From NCBI GenBank assembly GCA_035688135.1, contig DASSNG010000037.1, forward strand, positions 1-7,331: a DNA stretch of 7,331 nucleotides, given 5' to 3'. Below the pieces are notes generated by a model. It saw only the letters and a list, made by a program, of their open reading frames with translations, did no database searches and had not been told where the DNA came from. Below, piece by piece: positions 1 to 6,479 of this stretch (the first letter of the stretch is position 1; every line of letters begins with the position of its first letter). The translations under genes and the position numbers were made by a program. The DNA comes from JAIFWC01 sp035688135. Its GTDB lineage: Bacteria > Patescibacteriota > Saccharimonadia > Saccharimonadales > UBA10212.

Positions 1-1
1 G

Positions 2-1051
2 GTAACACTATTCACTCCGGGAAAAATAACCACCAAGGTAAAAAACCTTAACGCCGACCTTTCGTACTTTGAAAACGAACTAAAACTGCGCGGCGACAGT
101 TATATATCGCTTCTAAGAAAACATCCTTTTACTTTCATAACCCTTTCCCGGCAGGTCCAGAACGAGCTTATTGCCAAAGCTATGCGGATGGCCAACGACA
201 ATGAGCTGGATATCCTTCATGTATATACGAATGAGGAGGAAACGGCGCTGCCGTTTTCAGCCCTGTGCTCAAAGCCGGTGGTCTTCACTCACCACGATCC
301 GTTCAATTTCTTAGTCAAATACAAGAATTTCTATCCAAAGTATTCCCAGAATAACTGGATATCGATTTCTCTGTCGCAAAGAGCCCAGATGCCGCCGGAT
401 ACGAATTGGCTGGCCAACATCCCGCACGGCCTGCCGACCAATCTTTATAAGCCCTCATACGATACGGGTTCCGATTATCTGGTCTATCTTGGCCGGATAA
501 TCAGTACCAAAGGCGTCCATCTAGCTATCGATGCTGTCCAGCTATATAACGAAAGCCATGAACGCAAGCTGACGCTTAAAATCGCCGGCAAGCATTACGC
601 CGACCACAAAAAGGATTCATATTGGAAAGAAAAAATCGAGCCGGAATTAGCCGACAGGTGCATCCAGTACATCGGGTTCGTTGATTCAGCGGCCGATAAG
701 CAAGAATTGCTCGCCGGTGCCAAAGCCCTTCTTGTGCCGTCGCTGTTCGAGGAGCCGTTCGGTATGGTGGCCATAGAGGCGCTGGCCTGCGGCACGCCGG
801 TTATCGGGCTGGATTCCGGCGCTCTTCCGGAAACTATTGAGGACGGCAAAAACGGCTATATAGCCGGCAAGGTATATGGTAAAGATGGCGAGCTGGATGA
901 GCATGCTACCGCCCGGGGCATAAGCTCACAGATTTCCAAACTGGATAAGATAAACAGAAAAAACTGCCGTCTGGACTTTGAAGAAAGATTTACCGCCGCC
1001 CGGATGGCCGATGACCATATCAAGGTATATAAATCCCTGGCTAAAGTATGA
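2..1051 (+). CDS. GT4-family glycosyltransferase, 5' end missing
   Basis: The gene transfers a sugar from an activated nucleotide-sugar donor and probably acts at the cytoplasmic face of the membrane in glycan or glycolipid assembly. The frame is open to the left edge: 60 codons lie before the first ATG at 182 and look like real protein (V-T-L-F-T-P-G, the usual segment after the first Rossmann strand), so 182 is not the start. I estimate 40-50 N-terminal residues are lost. Numbering from the edge, an LGRI-x3-KG segment near residue 163 starts the C-terminal GT-B domain. The E-x7-E donor-binding motif (EEPFGMVAIEA) places its glutamates at about 251 and 259, followed by CGTPVIG and the GALPE loop, all typical of GT4. 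Donor and acceptor cannot be deduced. It ends in TGA and overlaps the thyA stop end by 11 bases, tail to tail. Confidence 0.9.
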   Translation, partial: VTLFTPGKITTKVKNLNADLSYFENELKLRGDSYISLLRKHPFTFITLSRQVQNELIAKAMRMANDNELDILHVYTNEEETALPFSALCSKPVVFTHHDPFNFLVKYKNFYPKYSQNNWISISLSQRAQMPPDTNWLANIPHGLPTNLYKPSYDTGSDYLVYLGRIISTKGVHLAIDAVQLYNESHERKLTLKIAGKHYADHKKDSYWKEKIEPELADRCIQYIGFVDSAADKQELLAGAKALLVPSLFEEPFGMVAIEALACGTPVIGLDSGALPETIEDGKNGYIAGKVYGKDGELDEHATARGISSQISKLDKINRKNCRLDFEERFTAARMADDHIKVYKSLAKV

Positions 1052-1850
1052 CCAGTTCGGTTTTTATGTGCGGATGGAACTTGTAATCAACCAGCTCAAA
1101 GTTCTCGGCGGTAAAGTCATCAATACTTTTCACTTTCCCGGTAATCTTCAGCTTTGGGAACGGGTAAGGCTTTCGTTTAAGCTGCTCTTTGGCGGCATCA
1201 ATATGGTTCTTGTACAGGTGGGCGTTGCCGGCTGAAATTATGAGTTCGCGCGGTTCGGCCCCAATCAGATACGCAACCATGTGCAGCAGCATGGCGTATT
1301 GGGCGATATTGAACGGCGCTCCTAAAAAGACGTCCCACGACCGCTGGTAAAGCTGAAGCCGCAGCTTGCCTTTCGTAAGGTCGAACTGGAACATGGTGTG
1401 GCAGGGCGGCAGGCGCATCTCTTTAAGTTCGCCGGCATTCCAGGCGTTTACGATTATGCCCTTTGAGTCCGGGTTATTCCTAAGCTCGTCAATCGCCCAC
1501 TGCAGCTGGTCGAACTCGGTGCCGTCCGGGCGCTGCCAATGGCGCCACTGCACTCCATAAACCCGGCCCAGGTCGCTGCTGCCCTCATGCAAGAAACCGT
1601 CCCAGTAGTGGATATTGTGTTCGTGCAGGTATTTTACGTCGGAACTGCCGGATATGAACCACAGCAGTTCATGCAGCAGCAGGCTGAAAGGCATTTTCTT
1701 GGTGGTCAGCAGGGGGAAGCCGTAGCGCATATCAAACCGTACCTGGTAGCCGAACAGGCTCTTGATATCGTGAATGCCGCGGGTGGGCTTGCTTTTGCCA
1801 TCTTTGATAATGTCGGCCATCAGTTTCAGATACTGGTATTCGGGATGCAT
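1041..1850 (-). CDS. thyA: Thymidylate synthase ThyA
   Basis: The enzyme methylates dUMP to dTMP using 5,10-methylenetetrahydrofolate, releasing dihydrofolate, in the cytoplasm. The 269-residue length matches the family (E. coli 264). Visible landmarks are R24 for phosphate binding, the FPLLTTKK segment at 45-52, the nucleophile C150 in LPPCHTMFQF, QRSWD at 169-173, and N181 in GAPFNIA. That asparagine marks dUMP rather than dCMP specificity. The HLY-x-NH segment at 211-216 contacts the sugar. The C-terminus ends in a hydrophobic residue whose carboxylate normally closes the active site. One oddity is GNAHLY where GDxHLY is usual (N209). The gene follows the deaminase fusion by 4 bases; no good Shine-Dalgarno is visible, so translational coupling is likely. 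Placed after a dCMP deaminase, it is the second step of dCMP to dUMP to dTMP. Confidence 0.97.
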   Translation of the reverse strand: MHPEYQYLKLMADIIKDGKSKPTRGIHDIKSLFGYQVRFDMRYGFPLLTTKKMPFSLLLHELLWFISGSSDVKYLHEHNIHYWDGFLHEGSSDLGRVYGVQWRHWQRPDGTEFDQLQWAIDELRNNPDSKGIIVNAWNAGELKEMRLPPCHTMFQFDLTKGKLRLQLYQRSWDVFLGAPFNIAQYAMLLHMVAYLIGAEPRELIISAGNAHLYKNHIDAAKEQLKRKPYPFPKLKITGKVKSIDDFTAENFELVDYKFHPHIKTELVIL

Positions 1851-1854
1851 ATTT

Positions 1855-2832
1855 TTATTTTACTTTCTTTGGTTTCTTATAAGGAACTTTTACTACTCTA
1901 ACCCCTTGGCCGGCCAGGAAATCCAAGGCGTTTTTATCCCACCAATCGTCAATGTAATGCAGTTCTTTTATGCCGGAGCTCGCTATCAGCCGGCAGCACT
2001 TCATGCAGGGGGACAGATTTACTATCATAGTCGCTCCGTCTAAGGGCAGGCCATCTTTGGCGGCCTGGGCGATACATCTTTCTTCGGCATGCGAAACCGC
2101 AGGCGGGCTTACCCATATGCCGTCTGTTTCTACTTCCATCGGGCCGTCTATCAGGCTGGCATTACTCATCGCGATTATTTTACCGCCGGCTATTATCGCA
2201 GCGCCCACTTTGGCTGTTTTTTTGGCCTGCGATTCTTTCTTGCTGGCCAGCATTTTCATGAAGGCCTCGCGGTAAACCTTTTTTTTATCGGGGACGGCAG
2301 CCTGTGTCTGGGTATATTTCTTTTTAAACCGCTTACTCAGCTGGTTTATTTTTTTATCTTGCGAGTGGTAAAGCTCGGCGTTCTCAATAGGCGTATTTTT
2401 CAAATCGCGGTAATTCCATTTGCTTAGGTCCGGCGAATCAAACGGGATGCAGTGGAAGTGCAGATGCTCTACGGTGCTTTGGGCCTCCACGCCGTCTTTT
2501 TGGACAATCTGCATGCCTTTAACACCATGGACCTCGCGGATTAGTTTCTTGGCGATGTAAAAGAACTTGCGCATCGTTTCCCATTCGGCCGGCGTCAGGT
2601 CTTTTACGGACCGCACATGGCGGCGTGGAATAACCATAAAATGGCCGTCAACATACGCGTAAAGCGCAACGGTCATCACAATGCCGTTCTCTTCATGAAA
2701 GACATAGCTTTCATTCAGCTTACAGAATGCGCAGTAACCAACCGTCTGCCAAACCTTGTCATACGCGCCGGTAGTGCGCGCCGTCCTATAGAACTCCTGC
2801 TTCTTGCGTTCCTCCGGAGTGAGTTTTGCCAT
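1855..2832 (-). CDS. HIT-domain / dCMP deaminase-like fusion protein
   Basis: This is a two-domain cytoplasmic protein. Residues about 20-135 form a HIT nucleotide hydrolase/transferase domain, with a zinc-type CAFC at 34-37, GHFMVIPRRH at 63-72, and the histidine triad HLHFH at 123-127 preceded by VE and followed by CIPF. A lysine-rich linker covers about 158-206. Residues about 207-318 form a zinc-dependent cytidine/deoxycytidylate deaminase domain with HAE at 248-250 (zinc ligand plus proton-shuttling Glu) and P-C-M-K-C at 275-279. Both catalytic sets look intact. The likely deaminase reaction is dCMP to dUMP, supported by thyA 4 bases downstream; tRNA, riboflavin-type or free-nucleoside deamination is less likely. 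The HIT substrate is unknown. The start is well supported: AAGGAG at 2842-2837, four bases before ATG, lies inside the last codons of the upstream gene, whose stop is one base away. Confidence 0.88.
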   Translation of the reverse strand: MAKLTPEERKKQEFYRTARTTGAYDKVWQTVGYCAFCKLNESYVFHEENGIVMTVALYAYVDGHFMVIPRRHVRSVKDLTPAEWETMRKFFYIAKKLIREVHGVKGMQIVQKDGVEAQSTVEHLHFHCIPFDSPDLSKWNYRDLKNTPIENAELYHSQDKKINQLSKRFKKKYTQTQAAVPDKKKVYREAFMKMLASKKESQAKKTAKVGAAIIAGGKIIAMSNASLIDGPMEVETDGIWVSPPAVSHAEERCIAQAAKDGLPLDGATMIVNLSPCMKCCRLIASSGIKELHYIDDWWDKNALDFLAGQGVRVVKVPYKKPKKVK

Positions 2833-2833
2833 C

Positions 2834-3388
2834 CTACTCCTTCAGAGGGTCTTTGCGCAGTTCCATGAAATCTTTGAATATCTCGCCCAGGTGGCCGCCT
2901 ATGGCGCGCTGTACGATTTTAGTCGTCGACAGGGTAGTGGACTGGCGGTCCAGCACCTTAACTTCGCCGCCATATTTAGTGACGGTCTTATATTCCTTGG
3001 ACTCTTTGTAGTTGCTGGTCCAGTCTTCTTTTACGGTAATGTAAGTGTCCGGCTGCAGCAGCCCCAAGGTGGGCTGGCAGCTGGGAGTAGGCAGCAGGGT
3101 TACGAAATCTACCGGCCGCAGATATGAAAGCATCTCCATCCGGATTTTCTCGTCTAAAATCGGCTTATTGGGGCCTTTTACCCGCCTGATAGCCTCGTTG
3201 CTGCTGACGCCCACCACCAGAACGTCGCCGTGGGCCTTGGCTACTTCCAGGTACCGGCACTGCCCAACATGCAGCAGGTCCCATGAGCCGGCTGTGAACA
3301 CTATCTTTTTGTTTGCCTCTTTTAATTTGTCGTGCAGAGTCATTAGGTCGCTTTGATCAATAAGGCGCTTTTTCCAAGACGTTGCCAT
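2834..3388 (-). CDS. RfaE/HldE-like cytidylyltransferase-superfamily nucleotidyltransferase
   Basis: This is a single-domain, 184-residue nucleotidyltransferase that would couple NTP and a phosphorylated sugar or alcohol to an NDP-linked product plus pyrophosphate. The nucleotide-binding segment FTAGSWDLLHVGQCRYL (31-47) matches the GxFDxxHxGH core of RfaE, GlmU-unrelated cytidylyltransferases and glycerol-3-phosphate cytidylyltransferase. A VVGVSS strand at 58-63, ILDEKIRMEML at 77-87 and an STT motif at 154-156 follow in the family order. The second histidine of the HxGH signature is Q43. Residues 165-184 are an extra C-terminal tail. The closest analogy is the heptose-1-phosphate adenylyltransferase half of HldE, but heptose synthesis is not implied. 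The start has GAGG five bases upstream of ATG. The gene sits 53 bases after the phosphotransferase and one base before the deaminase fusion. Confidence 0.82.
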   Translation of the reverse strand: MATSWKKRLIDQSDLMTLHDKLKEANKKIVFTAGSWDLLHVGQCRYLEVAKAHGDVLVVGVSSNEAIRRVKGPNKPILDEKIRMEMLSYLRPVDFVTLLPTPSCQPTLGLLQPDTYITVKEDWTSNYKESKEYKTVTKYGGEVKVLDRQSTTLSTTKIVQRAIGGHLGEIFKDFMELRKDPLKE

Positions 3389-3428
3389 CAGTACCTCTCC
3401 GTTGTTGTTTGCTGATAATACTTTAACA

Positions 3429-3458
3429 TTTATACAGCCGGTCAGCCAGGGGTGACAA
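3429..3458 (-). promoter_or_regulatory. Candidate sigma-70-type promoter for the nucleotidyltransferase-deaminase-thyA run
   Basis: Read on the minus strand, TTGTCA (3458-3453) is followed after 18 bases by TATAAA (3434-3429), about 40 bases before the ATG at 3388. The -35 element lies in the last codons of the upstream phosphotransferase gene and the -10 in the 53-base gap, which is the largest gap in the minus-strand run. This would let the last three genes be transcribed independently of the first. It was found by eye with no scoring. Confidence 0.45.
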
Positions 3459-4443
3459 GCCCCCGCTTTAGCAGGCGTTCGCGGGTCCTTACAAAGTGGT
3501 GGTTATCCGGCAGGGATTCATAGGGCGCATGTTTTAGGAACTTATAAAAATCATAAACGCAGAAAAGGTCGATTATGGCCGCCAGTAAGTCGGTTTTGCC
3601 AACTTTTATACTCTTATACTCTCCGCCTCCGGCCCGGACATAGCCGCGCAGCAGGAAATTCTTAAACACTTCCTGGTCTGATTTATAAAAACTATCCGTC
3701 AGCAAAAACGCCAGCGTCCGCCCCAAATCAAAATAGCGGAAACCATAAGATGCTTTCTCAAAATCCAGGATGCCGCTGATGAAAAGGCCGCCTGAACCTT
3801 CATCAAACAATATATTTCCGCGCACCAGGTCCATATGAAGGGCTTGCCGGTCCGGCAGCCGCCGGCACAGGTTTATTACTGAAGCGCAGTAGTCAAAGAC
3901 CTCGTGCCTTATATTCAGACCAAGCTTCTCTTTCATGGCTTGCTTCACCCCAGGCTGGCTAAAGTACGTTCTCATGCGCCCGGTTATGGCCAGGTATTCA
4001 TCTTCAACGTCCGGCAGAAATGCGCCGTCCGTCTCCGACAAGGCGTTATGGACTTTTGCCATAGCCTGTCCCAATAATTTCAGGTGTTTGGCGGTATAGG
4101 CCTCCCAAGGAATTACTTCGCCTGGCAAATAGAGGTACAGGCAGCCAACCAGGCGCCTGCCGCACGCCGCAACTTCAATCAGCCGGCCGTCATACGGCGT
4201 CCGCGCCGGCAGGCCTGCAGATAATAATCCCGATACCTTATTAGCGTTTCTGACCCGGTTCAATATATCCGGCTCGTCTTTATAGACAATAAAGTTCAGG
4301 TGTTCTCCGGCCTCCGTGGTAAAAGGGTAGGACCGGTTGCGATAGCCCATATGTTCGGGTAATACCGACTCAATCTTAAAGCCATAAAGTTTTTCCAAAC
4401 CCTCATGTAAACTGCTTTTTCCTGCGATTTGGTTCACCGGCAT
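3442..4443 (-). CDS. APH/choline-kinase-like small-molecule phosphotransferase
   Basis: This is a protein-kinase-like fold enzyme that would move the gamma phosphate of ATP to a hydroxyl group of a small molecule. It is 333 residues long. K55 in FIVYKDE is the probable ATP-binding lysine, and YLPGE at 105-109 is the hinge. The Brenner-type catalytic motif is H203-x-D205-x4-N210 in LHMDLVRGNILF. The metal-binding aspartate is D227 in GILDFEKASYGFRYFDLG. This order matches aminoglycoside phosphotransferases, homoserine kinase II and choline/ethanolamine kinases. The substrate cannot be assigned; antibiotic resistance should not be assumed. It heads the minus-strand run, 53 bases before a nucleotidyltransferase, so a kinase-then-nucleotidylation sequence (as in CDP-alcohol synthesis) is possible. 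Only a weak GAAAG precedes the ATG, so the start is less secure than the others. Confidence 0.82.
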   Translation of the reverse strand: MPVNQIAGKSSLHEGLEKLYGFKIESVLPEHMGYRNRSYPFTTEAGEHLNFIVYKDEPDILNRVRNANKVSGLLSAGLPARTPYDGRLIEVAACGRRLVGCLYLYLPGEVIPWEAYTAKHLKLLGQAMAKVHNALSETDGAFLPDVEDEYLAITGRMRTYFSQPGVKQAMKEKLGLNIRHEVFDYCASVINLCRRLPDRQALHMDLVRGNILFDEGSGGLFISGILDFEKASYGFRYFDLGRTLAFLLTDSFYKSDQEVFKNFLLRGYVRAGGGEYKSIKVGKTDLLAAIIDLFCVYDFYKFLKHAPYESLPDNHHFVRTRERLLKRGLVTPG

Positions 4444-4557
4444 GTACTGATTCTTTCATACTCGACGAGGCGTCTCAACAACCGCATGAATTTTTAAATC
4501 CGGGCAATTTTATTATCTGGTAGATTCTTTTATACTTAAGATACGATAAGGAGTGAC
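4444..4557. promoter_or_regulatory. Divergent intergenic region with probable promoter for the 630-residue gene
   Basis: This 114-base, partly AT-rich gap lies between the divergent phosphotransferase and TMK/ThyX-like genes and must hold promoters for both. On the plus strand TATACT at 4531-4536 is a plausible -10. A TSS near 4543 would leave a very short leader, and only poor -35 matches are seen (TTTTAT at 4508). On the minus strand GATAAT (4517-4512) is a weak -10 candidate for the phosphotransferase. No operator-like dyad or riboswitch was recognised. Confidence 0.4.
4548..4553 (+). promoter_or_regulatory. Shine-Dalgarno site fixing a GTG start
   Basis: AAGGAG lies four bases before GTG at 4558. 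The resulting N-terminus, MAKGLFIVIEG, begins exactly at the first beta strand expected for a thymidylate-kinase fold, so the GTG start is well supported. Confidence 0.8.
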
Positions 4558-6450
4558 GTGGCTAAAGGTTTATTCATCGTTATAGAAGGCGCGCCGGGTT
4601 CCGGTGCCGCCAGCCAGCTCAACCTGCTCGCCGAGCGCCTAAAGGCCGTGGGCCATGATGTTGAACTGGTGGATTTGCCCAGATTATCCCATGATTCCGG
4701 GCATTTCATAAGGAGGTACCTGGAAGGCGGATACGGCGATTCCGAACAGGTAAGCCCCTACGCAGCCGCTCTTTTTTACGCTCTGGACAGGTACGAAGCC
4801 GCCGAGCGTATCAAACGCTCCATAGAATCCGGCAGAATCGTTTTAGCCAGCAATTACGTGGGTGCCAGCATGGCGGAGCAGGGCAGCAAGTTCAGCGACC
4901 CTACCGAGCAGCGCGGCTTTTTCGTGTGGATTGACAGCCTGGAATACCAGCTGATGGGTGTGCCGCGGCCGGACATCAGCCTTTATCTGCGTCTGCCGGC
5001 TGACGTTTCCGCTCAGCACGCATCAAATAACAAGCTCAAACTTACCGAGTATAAGAAGCGCCTAGCCACCTACGACCTGCTGTGCCGTCTTTTTCCAAAG
5101 GATTACCGGGCGCTGGAATCCAGCCAGAACGGTAAAAAGCTGGACTTCACCGCCATCAATAATCTTATATGGGATGCCGTAAAGCCGCTTCTGCCGGTCG
5201 AAAAACCGCGTCCGTCACGCAGCGTCGTGGTGTCCGTAGGCAAAGAGCAAGACGCCTTTCCGGTTGCCGGCAGCGATGAAAAGGCGCTCCGGCTGCCCAT
5301 CAAAGAGGGCAGCGTGCTGCTAAAGATGTTCATGGAGCAGATAAGGCCGGGCAGCACCTCGCCGGCGCTGGGCAGCTGGTCTTCAGGCGATTACAAACTG
5401 TATAAATTCAATGCGGCCCGCATGCCAAAAACCGCGGGCGCTTTCAGGGAGCTTCTTGCCTCATATCAGCAGCTGGAAAGGCAAATCAGGCAAAAAGCCG
5501 CCGATAAAAAGCAGGCTGATGAACTGCTGATGCATCTGACGCCGCTGGCCGCGCTGACTTCATTCACATTAACCATAGATATAGAAGATGTCCGGGAAAT
5601 GACCTCACGGCTGCTAACCCGTGAACAGCCGGAAGCGCAGTGGGCCGCCAAGCAGATTTATATGGCCGCCCGCCAAAAATGGCCGCAGGTGTTCAAGCGG
5701 CCCCTTGAGTCCGCCGACGAACCTTCAGCTATGTCGCAGTCAGTCATGGCCAAACTGGCCAGCGAGTGGCTCAGCGCTGACGGCGGCTTAGAAGACAGGG
5801 TAAAGCTGCTCGACGCCTCGCCGCGCCGCGAATTCGACCTGCTGGCCGAAAGCATCTATCCGTATAGCAATTTATCGCTGGCTGAAATCTCCGAAGAAGT
5901 TACCGAATGGCCTTATTCTCAAAAATCAGAAAGCCTGAAAAAGTGGGCGGCTCAGCCCGGGCTGCTTAAAAAGGCCCATTATAAGCTGGATATTATCTCT
6001 GATTTAATTACCCAAATACGGATATCGCAGGCCGCCGGGCTGCAAAATACGGCAGTCCAGCCCCCGACGCCAAGGTTCGGCTTTGATATCCCAATTAAAA
6101 TAGAAGAAATGGGCTTAGATGATAGTTACAGCGAGGTGTTTGATGCAAGCCTGGCCGCATACAGCAGCCTTCAGGCGGAAGCCGGCGAAGAAACGGCCGT
6201 CTACGGTGTTCTGCTGGGCCATAAGGCGCGATGGCAGCTACAGGCCGATGCCGAGCAGATGCTCAAAATCCATAAATTAAAATCCAGTGGTATGTACCAG
6301 CCGGTTGTTTCGGAAATCGAAGAAAAACTGGCAGATGCGCATCCGCTTTTGTGGGATATTCTGACCGGTAAAACGGCTGCCCAGCCGCGAAGAGCCGGCA
6401 AAAGCCGGGTTAAACCTGCCCGGCGCCGCTCCGGCAAATCAAAGAAATGA
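4558..6450 (+). CDS. Thymidylate kinase-like domain fused to a tandem ThyX-like region, probably catalytically altered
   Basis: This is a 630-residue protein. Residues about 4-210 follow thymidylate kinase: a first strand FIVIEG, a P-loop position at 11-20 (GAPGSGAASQ), DRY at 77-79, a strand plus NYV-x-AS-x3-QG at 94-109, and RPDISLYLRL at 137-146. The Walker A lysine is A17, and the second DRY is SNY (98-100), so normal dTMP kinase activity is doubtful. Residues about 245-390 (LTPLAALTSFTLT, then EAQWAAKQIYMAARQKWPQVF) and about 410-602 (VKLLD, IYPYSNLSLAEI, EEMGLDDSYSEV, LGHKARWQ, HPLLW) resemble the two halves of long CPR ThyX-like proteins, recalled from family pattern only. No RHR-x2-S-type ThyX signature is present. 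The last 27 residues are a basic tail (10-11 Lys/Arg). It diverges from the thymidylate operon, which fits a role in dTMP supply, possibly as a regulator or scaffold. Confidence 0.72.
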   Translation: MAKGLFIVIEGAPGSGAASQLNLLAERLKAVGHDVELVDLPRLSHDSGHFIRRYLEGGYGDSEQVSPYAAALFYALDRYEAAERIKRSIESGRIVLASNYVGASMAEQGSKFSDPTEQRGFFVWIDSLEYQLMGVPRPDISLYLRLPADVSAQHASNNKLKLTEYKKRLATYDLLCRLFPKDYRALESSQNGKKLDFTAINNLIWDAVKPLLPVEKPRPSRSVVVSVGKEQDAFPVAGSDEKALRLPIKEGSVLLKMFMEQIRPGSTSPALGSWSSGDYKLYKFNAARMPKTAGAFRELLASYQQLERQIRQKAADKKQADELLMHLTPLAALTSFTLTIDIEDVREMTSRLLTREQPEAQWAAKQIYMAARQKWPQVFKRPLESADEPSAMSQSVMAKLASEWLSADGGLEDRVKLLDASPRREFDLLAESIYPYSNLSLAEISEEVTEWPYSQKSESLKKWAAQPGLLKKAHYKLDIISDLITQIRISQAAGLQNTAVQPPTPRFGFDIPIKIEEMGLDDSYSEVFDASLAAYSSLQAEAGEETAVYGVLLGHKARWQLQADAEQMLKIHKLKSSGMYQPVVSEIEEKLADAHPLLWDILTGKTAAQPRRAGKSRVKPARRRSGKSKK

Positions 6451-6453
6451 TAT

Positions 6454-6479
6454 GAAGAAGCCCCCGCAGGGGCTTCTTC
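6454..6479. terminator. Strong hairpin, probable bidirectional terminator
   Basis: There is a perfect 11-base-pair stem (GAAGAAGCCCC with GGGGCTTCTTC) around a four-base CGCA loop, starting three bases after the stop of the 630-residue gene and lying between convergent genes. The 3' arm is pyrimidine-rich (CTTCTTCT), but no true T-run follows in either direction, so efficiency as an intrinsic terminator is uncertain. Confidence 0.6.

Noticed and set aside
182..1051. ATG at 182 as the start of the glycosyltransferase
   Set aside because: The frame is open for 60 more codons to the edge, and those residues fit the family, so the gene is truncated by the window rather than starting here.
1539..1901. 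A plus-strand 120-codon frame opposite thyA
   Set aside because: It lies on the antisense strand of an unmistakable thyA and has no ribosome site or family motif.
2089..2427. A plus-strand 112-codon frame opposite the HIT-deaminase gene
   Set aside because: It covers the deaminase domain, whose motifs are intact on the other strand; the predicted protein has no recognisable features.
3442..4443. Aminoglycoside resistance phosphotransferase
   Set aside because: The fold motifs are shared by many small-molecule kinases and nothing in the context points to antibiotic resistance.
4464..4474. A small GACG-AGG-CGTC dyad in the divergent intergenic region
   Set aside because: Four base pairs with a three-base loop is too short to call an operator or structured RNA.
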